This document shows, piece after piece, positions 45,790 to 56,520 of a DNA stretch of 64,000 bases (positions within the stretch are counted from its first letter, which is position 1; the number at the start of each line of letters is the position of its first letter). Both the position numbers and the translations under genes were made by a program. Source of the stretch: Nageia nagi (Eukaryota; Pinophyta). The stretch is from assembly GCA_050084985.1 (NCBI GenBank), contig JBITNC010000001.1:164796001-164860000 (forward strand). The letters are read 5' to 3'. Under the pieces are notes generated by a model. It had not been told where the DNA came from and made no database searches. It worked only from the letters and a program-made list of their open reading frames with translations.

Positions 45790-46943
45790 GATAAGAGGAT
45801 CATGATTAGCACATTGTCTCGCTTCATTTGAAGCAAGAGGACCGTCCCACATCATATCATATTGGCAGAGTTTGGTTGCCAACCTCTACAAGTGTGGTCA
45901 CTTGCAACACAAGTTCTTTTTCTCCACCGCTTCCACCACTTTACATCTACTAGAGGAAGTGTAGATCAACTCCCCTATAGAGCTCTAGCATTATCAACGG
46001 ACTTGGTGGCCTAGGGATGTCGTTGGTGTTGGTTCACTAAGGTCACTGAGGCATTACAATGCTTTGGATTTTCCCATGATCGACTATCCATACCTCAAGG
46101 AGACTCTCATAGAGATCCAAATGACACTTTGATAGCAATCAGAGACACGATTTACAGAGCGTATATTCAGCACACTTGGGTTGTTCCATAGCACTCCCTC
46201 ATACCCAAGTTACTACACTACTCCCAACATTTCTTGCAGCTTGATAGAGGATTGATACTTCCCTTTGGTTACATTGATTTACCCCATCCTCTTGGACAGA
46301 GGATGTTTCTTGGATTGTTCAAAGTGTGCTCCCACTAGCAATGAATCACCATTTGCAACGGGAGCTTTGAGTGTGTCGATTATGCTCGTTGGAGCCAAAG
46401 ACCGAGTATCATTTTATCTTTAGCTGCTCATTTACTGAGATTCTAGGATGATACCATTGTCTCTTTCGAGACTCCCACAACTCGATCTTAACCTTCTTCC
46501 AATTTCTGGATCAATGTTGTGTGGTATTTTATATCAGAGAGGCATTCCTTCTCAAGAAACATCTCTTATCCGACACTCAACACTTGACAGGTGACTGCCT
46601 AATTATTTTTTTTTGCAGCCTTTGTCAAGTGAGGGAGCACGTAGGAGTACGAGAGATGGCCCCCCTCCACCTACCTGGCGAACCAGGCATTGACTATGTG
46701 TTGATCCTATGGCTCGATTATCTCAGCGGATCAAATCCTTCTTTATCTCCACCAACATTGACGAGGCCACAATTACCACAATTCGGGGGAATTCTAGTCA
46801 GGCTAGGGTCCTCCCTCTTGACTGACCTTGGCTAGCCCCTCTATTCCACTTATGTATTGTTCTTCTTAATTTGTTTTCTTGTAGTGAGAGTCCCATTGAT
46901 TGCCTTTGGTCACTCGTGGACATTAATAGAATTTCTTTCTTTC
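45790..46943 (+). pseudogene. LINE-2, 5'-truncated
   Basis: Reads RTVPHHIILAEFGCQPLQVW, LLHYSQHFLQLDRGLILPFG, LRVCRLCSLEPKTEYHFIF and REAFLLKKHLLSDTQHL, matching the end of the protein in LINE-1, LINE-3 and LINE-4. An ORF 46521-46835 covers the last part and a Pro-rich tail. The 3' end is GGACATTAATAGAATTTC with TTTCTTTC at about 46918-46942. Multiple stops. It carries domains overlapping LINE-1 segment e, so it is a separate insertion. Confidence 0.75.
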
Positions 46944-46990
46944 ATGATAAGCAATAGTGGAACTTGCCTCACTATGCTTCTTTATTTGAT

Positions 46991-47243
46991 CATGGATAGG
47001 GACACACACTATCCATGGAACCAAGGATAGGGAAAAACACTTACATTCTAGGTCATACAACAAATGTGGATAGGGACAAATACATCTATCCAACATCAAA
47101 ATTATGAAGAGGGACACACACATCTATTTACAATCATTGTGTTTGAGGACACACGCATCAATCGTAATCACTATCTATGATTAGGGACAAACACTTCCAA
47201 TCACATCATCATCTTGTGAGTGGGTACAAACACATCCATTCAC
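46991..47243. repeat. Hairpin array M, constant loop with varied stems
   Basis: About nine units of 35-48 bases share the core GGGACAAACACAT. Clear stems: CATGGATAG/CTATCCATG (46991-47017), TGGATAG/CTATCCA (47067-47092), TGATT/AATCA with one inner mismatch (47178-47203) and GTGAGTGG/CCATTCAC with one G.T pair (47216-47243). The other units (near 47025, 47110, 47145, 47262, 47303) keep the core but have weak or lost stems. It starts about 50 bases after the tail of LINE-2. Confidence 0.8.
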
Positions 47244-47320
47244 TAACACTCAACAAATATGATTGGGGACAAATACATATATTCACTTAATCTAATGAAT
47301 TGAGATAAACACATCCATTT

Positions 47321-47882
47321 ACCTCTACCTTATCAACCATGAGCATCCTTATGGTAATCTTCTCATCTATCGGACTGCATGGATCACTAGTCGTTGCAAC
47401 CACCAGGTCTACTAAAGTAGATCATTGCCTACAAGGTTTACTTTGTCGATTGTAGGTCAAGTATTCATTTTCTCTGATCGCCTATCACAACTTGAAGCAT
47501 CTTCAAATTTTGAATCAAATTCACATTCTATGAGGAAAGAATATATCCTTCTACCCTTAATGTAAACTTCTCTTTAGAAGTGTTAGGTAACACCAACCAT
47601 GCACTCTAAAAATATTATATCCATTTTTTTAAATTTTCCTTATTATTTTTCCTATATAACAATAGTAATAAATAAATTACTGTTGTTAGAAATATAAATC
47701 TAAATTATTAATAATAAATTACATTTACCATTAATAATATATATTCTAATTTCTTTTGTCTAAAATACCAAATAACCCATATATAAGGCAAGCTCCTCTA
47801 GTGGCGCCAAGTGTCAAGGTGTGAGTGCTGCATTGATCAACCCCTTTGACTAGAATGCGGCACACCATGCCGCGTTGTGCTG
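47321..47882. other. No recognisable gene
   Basis: AT-rich spacer with no motif recognised. Confidence 0.4.
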
Positions 47883-48590
47883 CTATGCTTGTTTTTGCAA
47901 CCTTTCCACGTGATTCTCCACAAATAGCTCTAGACCATATTTCAAATTCTCTTCCATTTGGGTGGCATCTCTTGCAACCGCATACAGATTCATCATGACG
48001 TGTGAATTTTCTGGAACTTTGTATTCCATTATCATGCAATCAGTTTGAGACAAATGAGGACGCATTAGCGGTGTTGGAGAATGTAATCTTAGAGTTTTCC
48101 ATACCACCATGCGTAGGTATTTAAGCCAAGGGAGATGAGATTCTCTCAACTTCTCTTCACCCCCCACCACTCCATCTATTTCCTCTCGGAGTTTCTTCAT
48201 CATGTGAGGAAGCCGGATCAGCTTCATCAGACCCCATTCTATTGTTTTTGAGACCATATTTGGCCTTGCCAGCAGCATATTCAATACAATGCCTATGACA
48301 TTTGTGTGGCTAATGTAGCCCTCGTTAGCCATGGACTGCAAAATCGGTATCAAGGGTTTCAGGTTCTTCTTGTTGTTCTTCTTCTCCAACTCCTTGAATT
48401 TGGTTGTGAAAATATCATGAAAACCCTTCACCACTTTCTGCATCGCAACCCGAGATGCGCTGAAATGAGTCCAATCCAGCCACGGCACAAAATCTCCAAT
48501 CCAAAACTGAAATCGCAATCCGAGATGCCCTGAAATGAGGTTGTTGGTACTAAAGAAACGCAATGATATATGACATTGCCTTTTCATCAT
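47883..48590 (-). pseudogene. Cytochrome P450 (A-type) pseudogene
   Basis: A 235-codon open frame with the middle of a plant P450: IGDFVPWLDW; KPLIPILQSMANEGYISHTN; I-helix TIEWGLMKLIRLPHMMKKL with REEIDGVVG; LRLHSPTPLMRPH; and VPENSHVMMNLYAVARD. A family member is about 500 residues, so the N-terminal third and the haem-binding end are missing. The oxygen-binding AGxDT reads ARPNMV, the Glu of ExxR (KETLR) is Lys (WKTLR), and no FxxGxRxCxG cysteine follows; instead the frame ends VENHVERLQKQA. A 30-base phrase (CGAGATGCGCTGAAATGAG / CGAGATGCCCTGAAATGAG) is repeated at 48450 and 48520. It cannot be an active monooxygenase. Subfamily not assigned. Confidence 0.85.
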
Positions 48591-49236
48591 TACACAATGC
48601 TTCCCACAGTTCTGTTGTTGGGGTCGAATTCTGTTGTTGCTTCATGCCTGAAATAAATAGCCCGAAAGAACCACAATTTTGTACCATGCCTTCTACATAG
48701 GCCTGCCCAGGGACGCCACATCCATTGTGCTCTCAGTGGACCACAGGCTGCTGTTGTTAAACTGCCTCCCTGTTGCCTATAGGCAACAAATTTGTTATCT
48801 TTGAGATGGATGAGAAGGAAACACTATGCACCTTTGATGGACACAGATCATTGAAGTTTTGTGTCACATAATCCGCTGGGAGGATCACCTCACCAACCCA
48901 TTGTTAGCTCTATTACCATATAAGTAATCTGCACTGATTTGACAAGTCTTGTGTGTTAACAAACAATCATGGAATCTATACATGTTGTATAAGACAATAT
49001 CATAAGACTATTGTGGAATAACAACCTAACAACCTATAACCAACCCTATGATGTAATAATTCCTAACAGGGACTGGCTTGCAATACTCCATATTGAAGTA
49101 TTTCAGAAAGCCCAAAGCATACTTGGCAAGAGAGGACAATCTATCTACTATTTGCCAGATAAACCATTTTTTTTGCTTTTCTTAGCGAAATTATTTGTAT
49201 GTTGAATATTGCAACTATAGTGTTGTTAGTAAGGTG
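48591..49236. other. No recognisable gene
   Basis: Spacer between the P450 relic and the copia-type LTR. A few codons continuing the P450 N-terminal side (ELWEALCND) may be read at 48590-48615 on the minus strand; nothing else. Confidence 0.35.
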
Positions 49237-49441
49237 TGTTAGAAATATTCCATTAGGTAAGTATTTTAGGTATCTAGTGATAAATGTTTGTTAGGTTTAA
49301 ATGTTTATTAGTTAGGAAAGGTAGGTAGAGAAGTTAGAAGTGGATAGTTATTGAACTACTGCAACTACTGTAATATCCATGTATATATTCTTGTATCTCA
49401 ATAGATTCATTGCTCTTTTGGGCCTCTCCCAAATCTCAATA
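49237..49441 (+). repeat. 5' LTR of the copia-type element
   Basis: 205 bases, matching 52650-52854 with few substitutions and indels. A TGTATATATTC TATA-like stretch lies near 49380 and GTATCTCAATAGATTC follows. It ends against the primer site. Confidence 0.85.
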
Positions 49442-49454
49442 TGGTATCAGAGCA
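49442..49454 (+). promoter_or_regulatory. Primer binding site, initiator tRNA-Met
   Basis: TGGTATCAGAGCA, complementary to the 3' end of plant initiator tRNA-Met and directly after the 5' LTR. Priming site for minus-strand DNA synthesis. Confidence 0.9.
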
Positions 49455-50274
49455 GGATGGAAGATAACAACCAATGAATTAAAGGAGTTCTTTTACATTC
49501 TGCCATAACAATGTGCTGCTGAAGGTTTTGTGTTGCTGAACCTTGGGAAGAATTCTTGTGATCAGTTGTTCAACAACGTTGGTGAAAGACACTGAAATTG
49601 TTGAAACCTGCTTGAAACTTGTTGGTGCTGCACGCTGAAAAACTGACACAGGCCAACAATGTTGCGTTTTACACACAAGCTGCCAAAAATGCCTATTTGT
49701 GACAAACACATGCAATTGTTGACTTCTAAAGGAACACACGTGACGAGTACTGAAATGCCCATGAAGCTTGACAAGCTGCACTTTGGGGATCCGTTTGAGA
49801 TAAAATCTGAGAACGACCTGTAGCCAAAGATATGAAACCTCCTGAAGAACTATGCAAATCTGTTTGAGTTGAGAAAAGTGTGCAGTTTGGTGGAGGTCGA
49901 TGATGTATTGTTTGTAGAAACGTGAATGTAAGCCTGTACATTGTCATCTGCACGTACGCCCAAAACTAAATTACAGTAAAATTTGGAATTTGGTTGAGTG
50001 AGAATATAGTTGTGCAGTCTGTCATCAAATCTACTACAATTGTTTTGTGCAGAAGATTTCATGGAATGTGTTTGTGTCTATTGAGAAGCCTGGTCTACAA
50101 ATGTGGAGGTGTGAAAACGGAAATTGGATGAAGGTATAGTTGACATGGTTTCTTTCCATAAGAAGTGCCAAGATTGATTCACAAACCACCTGCCTGTTTT
50201 AGTGTGATGGAGATTTATTTTTGGAAGAAAAATTTAATGTTAGAAATAGCTTCTACATTTGTTTCATGAAGGTG
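49455..50274 (+). other. Interior of the copia-type element, non-coding
   Basis: No gag-like coding. Overlapping short ORFs on the minus strand (49479-50062) have no recognised motif. Confidence 0.45.
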
Positions 50275-51912
50275 ACATATGTTTTTTCTTTCAGCGATAG
50301 ACAGGAGCTTATGGTGAACCTTAGTAAGATTAAGGTTGTGGCTTTCAATATTTTGAAAGCTATGCTAGACCAGACCCAAATCACCTTCCGGGATAATACT
50401 ATGGAAACCATCACCGCCTACACTCACTTGGGAGTGCTCTTTTCAAGCCCTAGATGCTCCATGAGGACAACAGCCTTACCCAGAGTCAGTCGATGTTATG
50501 TGGCAGTTTCCACTTTAGAGATACAATGTTTATAGCTTCATTTCTTGGACATTTCATCCAAACTACAACTCTTCCGCACTTTAGTTACCCTAGAGTATTG
50601 TATGGAGTAGAGATTTGGGGACCCAAACTGAGAGTAGCATATTGGGCCTCGGTAGAGAGGATCATAGTCAGTACACTATCTTGCACCATTCGGAGCAAGA
50701 GGACAGTACCTCACCTTATCATGGTCACAAAGTCCAGCTGCCAACCTCTTTAGGTGTGGGCCCTCGCTTCCATAGTTCTCTTTCTCCATCGCTTATGTTG
50801 TCTTTCGGGTCCTAGTAATAGTACAACGAGACTCCCTTCGAGGGCTTTGGCTTCTTTGATCAATATAGCCACTTAGGGTTGTCGTAGATGTTGGTTTACT
50901 CAGGTTAGTGAGTTACTCCAGAAATTTAGTTTCTCTTCAAATTTTCTACCCACCACAAAGGAGTTCGATCAGTTCTCCAACAAACTCTTTGTTAGAGCTT
51001 CAAGAAACCATCTACAAAGCCTTTATTCAGTTCACTTGGATCTCACCCCCTCAGCTTTTGATGCCCAAGTTGGTGCACTACTCTTAGCAGTATCTGCAGA
51101 TTGACAAAGGTTTGATCCTACCACTAGACTACATCAACTTACATCTTCTCCTTGGTCTAAGGACTTTTTGAGGCAATTTCGAGTTTGCTCCCACCAGTTG
51201 AGGATCAAGACAGACCACCATTTAGCATTTGACTTGCTTGTTTTCCATCTTTACTTGCTTGAGACTGAGTCTAAGGATCATTTCATCTTTCGATGCTCAA
51301 TCTATTATGATATCCGAGGTTGATATCATTGCCTCTTTCAAGATTCACATGGTTCGTTGTCTACCTTCCTTCAGTACCCTGATTAGCATTGTTTGGCTGT
51401 CTATCTCCATGAGACATTCCTTCTACATAAGTGTCTTCTCTCTTGTACACAACAACCAACAAGGGAGCATCTCATTACATCTTTTTTCCCAATTTCTTCT
51501 ACAGATGAGGTATGTAGGCGACGTTGAGACAAGCCTACACTCCCCATATGTCATACTAGGAGATGCCTTCAGGACACTCAGGCCCCGTTGAGGACACGCT
51601 AGATTTCATCCTTCTTCCCCTCCAGTGACATAAATATAGGCGTGACCCTCACGGATCATCAAGTTCACTCCCCGATGTAGAGATCACTCGTGTGCTCTTA
51701 GAGAGATCGAAGATGACCCTCTCTTGATCGGCCTTTTGTATATCTCTCCCTCTTTAGAGTTTGATTTTTCTTTTCAAATTCATTTATCTTAATGTATTCC
51801 TTTATGCTTTTCTTAGATTACAATGGCTTCTGAAGCATGATTGTATCCACTTGTCCCATTGATCACTTTTGGTCATCCGAGGACATTAATATACTTTCTT
51901 TCTTTCTTTCTA
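50275..51912 (+). pseudogene. LINE-3, 5'-truncated
   Basis: Reads ELMVNLSKIKVVAFNILKA and ITAYTHLGVLFS (end of reverse transcriptase); then LPHFSYPRVLYGVEIWGPKL, ASVERIIVSTLSCTIRSKRT and VPHLIMVTKSSCQPL; then the end motif KDHFIFRCSIYYDIRG and a C-terminal extension. The 3' end reads AGGACATTAATATACTTTC with four TTTC units at 51895-51912. It is the longest single LINE piece in the window (1.64 kb), with many stops. It sits inside the copia-type element, so it inserted after that element. Confidence 0.8.
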
Positions 51913-52128
51913 TTGATCATACTTTCAAACCTTATCATGCAACCTAAGAGTTTAGTGGGTGTTTCAAAGACAATGGAGATGCCTATTTAATGTTTTAGTG
52001 TGTTTTATCATGTTTTGTGATCAAAAGTGCATTATCGGTGGAAGCTAATGTTTTGATCACAAGTTTATTGATGGACAAAAATACTCTTTTGATTAAAGGT
52101 GGGAAGTTTCCAAAACTTATTTTATTCA

Positions 52129-52340
52129 TGATTGAATGTGTTAGTCCCCAATCACTTTTGTTGTTGGTTGGATATGTTGGTCTTCAACCATTTTTTGATA
52201 AGTGTTAATGATTGGATGTGTGTGTCCCTAATCACAATAGTTGTAAACAAATGTGTTTGTCCTTGTTTACATATTTGATCATGGGTGGATGTGTTAGTCC
52301 CTATCCTTGATTTTTTGGATAGATGTATTTGTCCCTATCC
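52129..52340. repeat. Hairpin array P, constant loop with varied stems
   Basis: Six units with loop ATGTGTTNGTCC, the reverse complement of the array M core. Stems: TGATTG/CAATCA (52129-52154), TGGTTG/CAACCA (52165-52190), TGATTGG/CCTAATCA with one G.T pair (52209-52234), TGTAAACAA/TTGTTTACA (52242-52271), GGGTGG/CTATCC with two G.T pairs (52283-52306) and GGATAG/CTATCC (52317-52340). The loops scarcely change while the stem sequence changes on both sides. It lies between LINE-3 and the 3' LTR of the copia-type element. No coding. Confidence 0.85.
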
Positions 52341-52649
52341 TTGGTTGTTGTAATAAAGGAGGGGAAAGATATTTATTACAACATTTTTTGAAGTGATGGT
52401 AAATACCCAATCATTACCACATGAAGAATGGTGATATCTAGTCATTGCCTCATGAGATTTGAAGGTTTGAAGATCAATGAACCCATTACCATTGAAGATG
52501 ATGATTGTTTGGTCAGTGAGCTCGATGTCGTTGCCAGTTGTTCCCAATAGTGTTGACAACACTTCAAAAGAGATGTGATGATAGATGGTTGTTGCTACTA
52601 TCGTTTGGACAACATATGGATGTGATAATCTATTAACATTGGGCGGTTT

Positions 52650-52854
52650 TGCTAGAAATATTCCATTAGGTAAGTATTTTAGGTATCTAGTGATAAATGT
52701 TTGTTAAGTGTAAATGTTTAATAGTTAGAAAAGGTAGGTAGAGAAGTTAGAAGTGCATAGTTATTGAACTACCGTAACTACTATAAAATCCGTGTATATA
52801 TTCTTGTATCTCAATAGATTCATTGCTCTTTTGGGTCTCTTCCAAATCTCAATA
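52650..52854 (+). repeat. 3' LTR of the copia-type element
   Basis: Second copy of the 205-base LTR, preceded by GGGCGGTTT, a weak polypurine-like end. Confidence 0.85.
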
Positions 52855-52859
52855 AAGTG

Positions 52860-53079
52860 GATGTAAAGATTATGATTTGAGTGGCTATAAAAATTACTTT
52901 ACCTTGAAACAATGATCAATTTTCTTATATCAAGTTCTAGGAGTTGCATTCAATGAAGTTCCAAGGACGAACAATAGGGTAGGGCAAGATGCATTTCACA
53001 AATAGTTGGGATTTTATTAGATTTAGGGAATGGTAATGAGGCCATGTGTGTGTGATATTAAAAAAAACAAGGTTAATTG
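52860..53079. other. Spacer
   Basis: Short non-coding stretch with nothing recognised. Confidence 0.3.
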
Positions 53080-53925
53080 ACAACACGTTCCCATCCCCTA
53101 TAGGAGGCATTCCCAACATTCCCTCGTTTTGGGAACATGGGAATGTCGAGTGGAATGTATTCTAGGCATTCATGTTTTTTGGTAAACAACCTAGGCATTC
53201 TTAGGAATGCCCCAGGGAAGAGGGGGTCATTCCCTCCTGGTGCCCCAATTGGGAACACCTAGGGGAACGTTCTATCGTTCTTGAGAGTGATCGGAGAGCG
53301 GCTAGTTGTTCTTCAACCGCTTGAACGACCAGACATACCCCCTTGGATTCGGCAGCCAACCTCAAGTAAAAAAAGCTCAAAATTAAAAATAAAAAGGCCC
53401 AAATTAGAATGGGGTGGTACCCACCAATGTCCCCACCCCATTGAACCCTAATAACAACTTGTATGCAAACATAGATCCATACTTCAGTAGAGGAGCAAGA
53501 TATGCTACCATAGAGCCATAGTTTTGATTTTGGCATTTTGCTACTTGACATATGTATGTCAACAGTCTACTTCTAGTCTATGTATTTAGTTTTACAAATT
53601 TACTACTATGATTTTAGTATTTATGATTTCACAATCACATCTATGATCTACAATTATGTACTAGAATGATTCAAACTTAATGACATTATGTCTTATGATC
53701 ATTGATTATGGTTCATACATGAATTTGGTATTCTAATTCATACTTGATTTCTAATTTCAGTTCCAAGTTTTATATATATGATTTAATTGATAATAATAAT
53801 GACTTTGAAACAATGAAATCTAAAAAATTCAAGAATTTTACTAGCATTATACTTCTCCTTCCCTTGTCATTCCTAGGGTATTCTCCAAAAATGAGCCTCC
53901 ATATCCCCGTTCCTCGGGCTTTTGT
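53080..53925. mobile_element. Possible non-autonomous hAT derivative
   Basis: GC-rich part with GATCGGAGAGCGGCTAG near 53290, CAAATTAGAATGGGGTGGTACC near 53400 (compare the GGGTGGGG...GGGACCCACC stretch at 26900), and a right half resembling the 3' untranslated part of the hAT element in opposite orientation (TTAATGACATTATGTC at 53678; compare AATGTCATTAAGTGAC at 23803). No clear terminal repeat or target duplication was fixed, so the bounds are approximate. Confidence 0.35.
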
Positions 53926-55182
53926 TGTGATGATCCAAAATAGATCTCAAGCAAATATCAGCAAATTCAATTACAATCAGACCAAACTATGGCCTCCAAT
54001 ATACAAATACAAACCCTACGATGCCAACATTGAGCTCCCACAAGCACTTTAACATCACACAAGCCAACAATGGGTCTTCCTAACACATACACACCCTTCA
54101 ATGCCAACGATGGGCCACATACAACCATACACAACACAATAATGCCCACAAAGCCAACATTTGGCCAACACATGCACAAATGCACCAAATGATGCCAAAA
54201 TAGGAATACAATATTGAAATCCAAAGTGCCTACAGCTTATATTATCATGAACGATGAGATACAATACATAAGTAAGCCCAAAGGGCTGACTTTAGCCTCT
54301 TGGGAGCTGAACTACGCCAGACAAACTATCTGATGATGCTGGATGTACAATGAGACAATAGCGCCTCCTCACGGTCTGATTCCTCCCCACCAAAGGGGCC
54401 CTCTGCAAATTTGGATAACCACTTGCGTGGTAGAGACTCCGCCTTGGATACTATCAAATGGGCAATGGTGCTCCACCAATGTCATAGATTTCCAAGATCC
54501 CTCAGCTTGACAATCCTCTTAGGTGCTCCACCTAAGGAATACACTCAACGCTCTGCTAAGGTTGTGTCCACCGAACGATATGTAAGAGTAGAAGTAATAA
54601 AAATCTAGTCCCCATCAATGGGGCTCCAAGCCTCCTTTATAGCCTTCTGGATCGCAGGATCTGGCCTCGAAGTCATCACCTAGATCCATGACCCCAATGT
54701 TAGCTTCTAGAGGGCTCAGGATGCCCAACGTGGGTGCCTAGAAGTCAGGCATGCCAATGTGGGTCTCCTGGGTGCCATAAATGCTCATGTTGGGTCCAAG
54801 GTGTGCCACCCATGCCCACATGGGTCAAGGGATCATGCATGGGGGCCTAGGTGTTAAGCTATCCCAACGTTGGACCTAGGAATCATCCCAAGGTTGGCGC
54901 TAGCACTTAAGTGCCTTATCCGGACCACAAGTTTACAAATTCGTCTTGGTATTCCCACAATCAATCCTTGGGATCTCCAAGCTCAATACAACATAAAAAC
55001 ACACTTAACTATACTTGGGAGGGAAATGTCCTACTAGGGGCTCATAAGTGGGGTCAATCACCCATTAAATCCTATCCCAAGTTTACATCCTGCCAATGAC
55101 AAAAATAAGACAAAAGGAACATTACTAAGATGTTCCAAACGAACATTATTAGTCTTTATTATAATACAAAAGGAACGTCAAA
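53926..55182 (-). mobile_element. Family-1 solo LTR, TSD TTTGT
   Basis: Perfect TTTGT duplications at 53921-53925 and 55183-55187. On the minus strand it starts TTTGACGTTCC (family form TGTGACGTCC, one base changed) and ends GGATCATCACA. It has the TATA-like GGCTATAAAGG near 54640 and many ACGTTGG-type motifs (54690-54900), and AAGTGGGGTCAATCACCC in place of the usual marker. 1257 bases, no internal region. Confidence 0.8.
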
Positions 55183-55314
55183 TTTGTAACCTTAAAAAAT
55201 GTGCTATTTTATTTTGATTTGGACATAACAATGCACCACAACTACAAGCAACTGTGACAATGAAACAATACATGTTTTAAAATGCTAAAGAAATAAACAT
55301 AAATATAAGCATTG

Positions 55315-55319
55315 AAGGT
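55315..55319 (+). repeat. Target site duplication AAGGT, left
   Basis: Identical to 60887-60891; together they bracket the full family-1 element. Confidence 0.9.
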
Positions 55320-56486
55320 TGTAACGCCTCTTTTTGTAAAATATAATTAATTATGGAATCCGACATATTCCCCTTTATAAATATTTATTTATTTAATTAT
55401 GCATTAGTTGTTAGTACTTGGGACAGATATTACAAAGGTTCGTTGGACCCCACTGTGAGCCCTAAGTGGGACTTCTTCCTCCCATGCGTAGGCTAGTATG
55501 ATTTAATGTTATTTTATATACTTGGAGATCTCAAGAATTGATTGTGGAAATCTCAAGGCTTATATAGCACCTAGATGTCACTTGAGCATGGATAAACACC
55601 TATTTGTCCCAACGTTGGATTTAGGAGCACTTGTACACATGCACCAGCCTTGGGGAGACTCCTAAACCCCCACGTTGGCCCATGATGACTCCTAGACACA
55701 TACGCATGCCCTATAGACCCATGTTGAGCATGTGAAGGGCCTAAATACCCATGTTGGGCTTGGATTGACCCCTAGGCACCTTCGTTGGACTTTGTGAGGC
55801 TTCTAGGAAGCCAACGTTGGAATACGAAGGCTGGGTGATGACTTTGAGATGAGATCCAGATGTAGTGTTAGCTATATTAGGCGTTGGAGCATCATTGTTG
55901 GATATACGTGATTATTATTATTTCTCCTAACATCTTGTGGACACAAGTCTTAACGTAGCATCAAGCAATCTCCCTAGATGCAGCATCGAGGAGGGTTAGC
56001 AAGCTGAGGGATCTTGCTAATCTATGGCTAAGGTGTAGCATCTTAGTCCATCCGGTGGTATTCCGAGGTCACACTTCTACCTTCAATGGTTCCCAGGCAT
56101 GGGAGTTTTGCAACAGAACATCCATGCTTGAGGGAGTGAGGTTGTCCCATCTATGTACCAACAATGATCACATTTGTATGTTTGTTGTGCCCTAGTTGGC
56201 TCCTTGGAGGCCAAGGTTGAGCCCTATGGGCTTGGTATTGTATCATTTGTCATTCTTCATCATTAATACAACTGTGGGCATCTTGGATCTCAATATTGTC
56301 TCTACGTTTGGTGTGTATGCTTACATTCTTGCAACGTTGGGCTACTTTATGTATTTATGCTTGTATGTGTGAGACGTTGGCATTGAGGGGTTGTTGTTTC
56401 TTGGATTTAATGCGCTAGTCCAGATGTGGGTGTATATTTGCTTGTTTTTGGTTATTTGCACTTGAGTTTGTATTTGGGATCTTACA
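55320..56486 (+). repeat. 5' LTR of the gag-protease element
   Basis: TGTAACGCCTC...GGGATCTTACA, 1167 bases. U3 carries six ACGTTGG-type motifs between 55608 and 55830. A TATA-like GCTATATTAGGCGTTGGAGC follows at about 55870. Confidence 0.9.
55866..55886 (+). promoter_or_regulatory. TATA-like box of family-1 LTR
   Basis: GCTATATTAGGCGTTGGAGC. Equivalent phrases stand at 37560 (TATATAAGGCGTTGGAGCC) and 15382 on the same strand, and at about 54640 and 20290 on the minus strand. Confidence 0.45.
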
Positions 56487-56487
56487 A

Positions 56488-56499
56488 TGGTATCAGAGC
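56488..56499 (+). promoter_or_regulatory. Primer binding site, initiator tRNA-Met
   Basis: TGGTATCAGAGC, one base after the 5' LTR. Confidence 0.92.
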
Positions 56500-56520
56500 T
56501 TGGATCTGGCCAACCTGTAA

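Larger units (their letters stand above)
49237..52854 (+). mobile_element. Small non-coding copia-type LTR element
   Basis: Two direct repeats of 205 bases (49237-49441, 52650-52854) start TGTTAGAAATATTCC or TGCTAGAAATATTCC and end TCTCAATA. The first is followed at once by the initiator tRNA-Met primer site TGGTATCAGAGCA. Flanks AGGTG (49232-49236) and AAGTG (52855-52859) differ by one transition. No gag or pol coding was found at 49450-50270. The interior also holds LINE-3 and hairpin array P, both likely later insertions or captured sequence. Short LTRs and the PBS point to Ty1/copia-related, non-autonomous replication. Family inferred. Confidence 0.75.
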
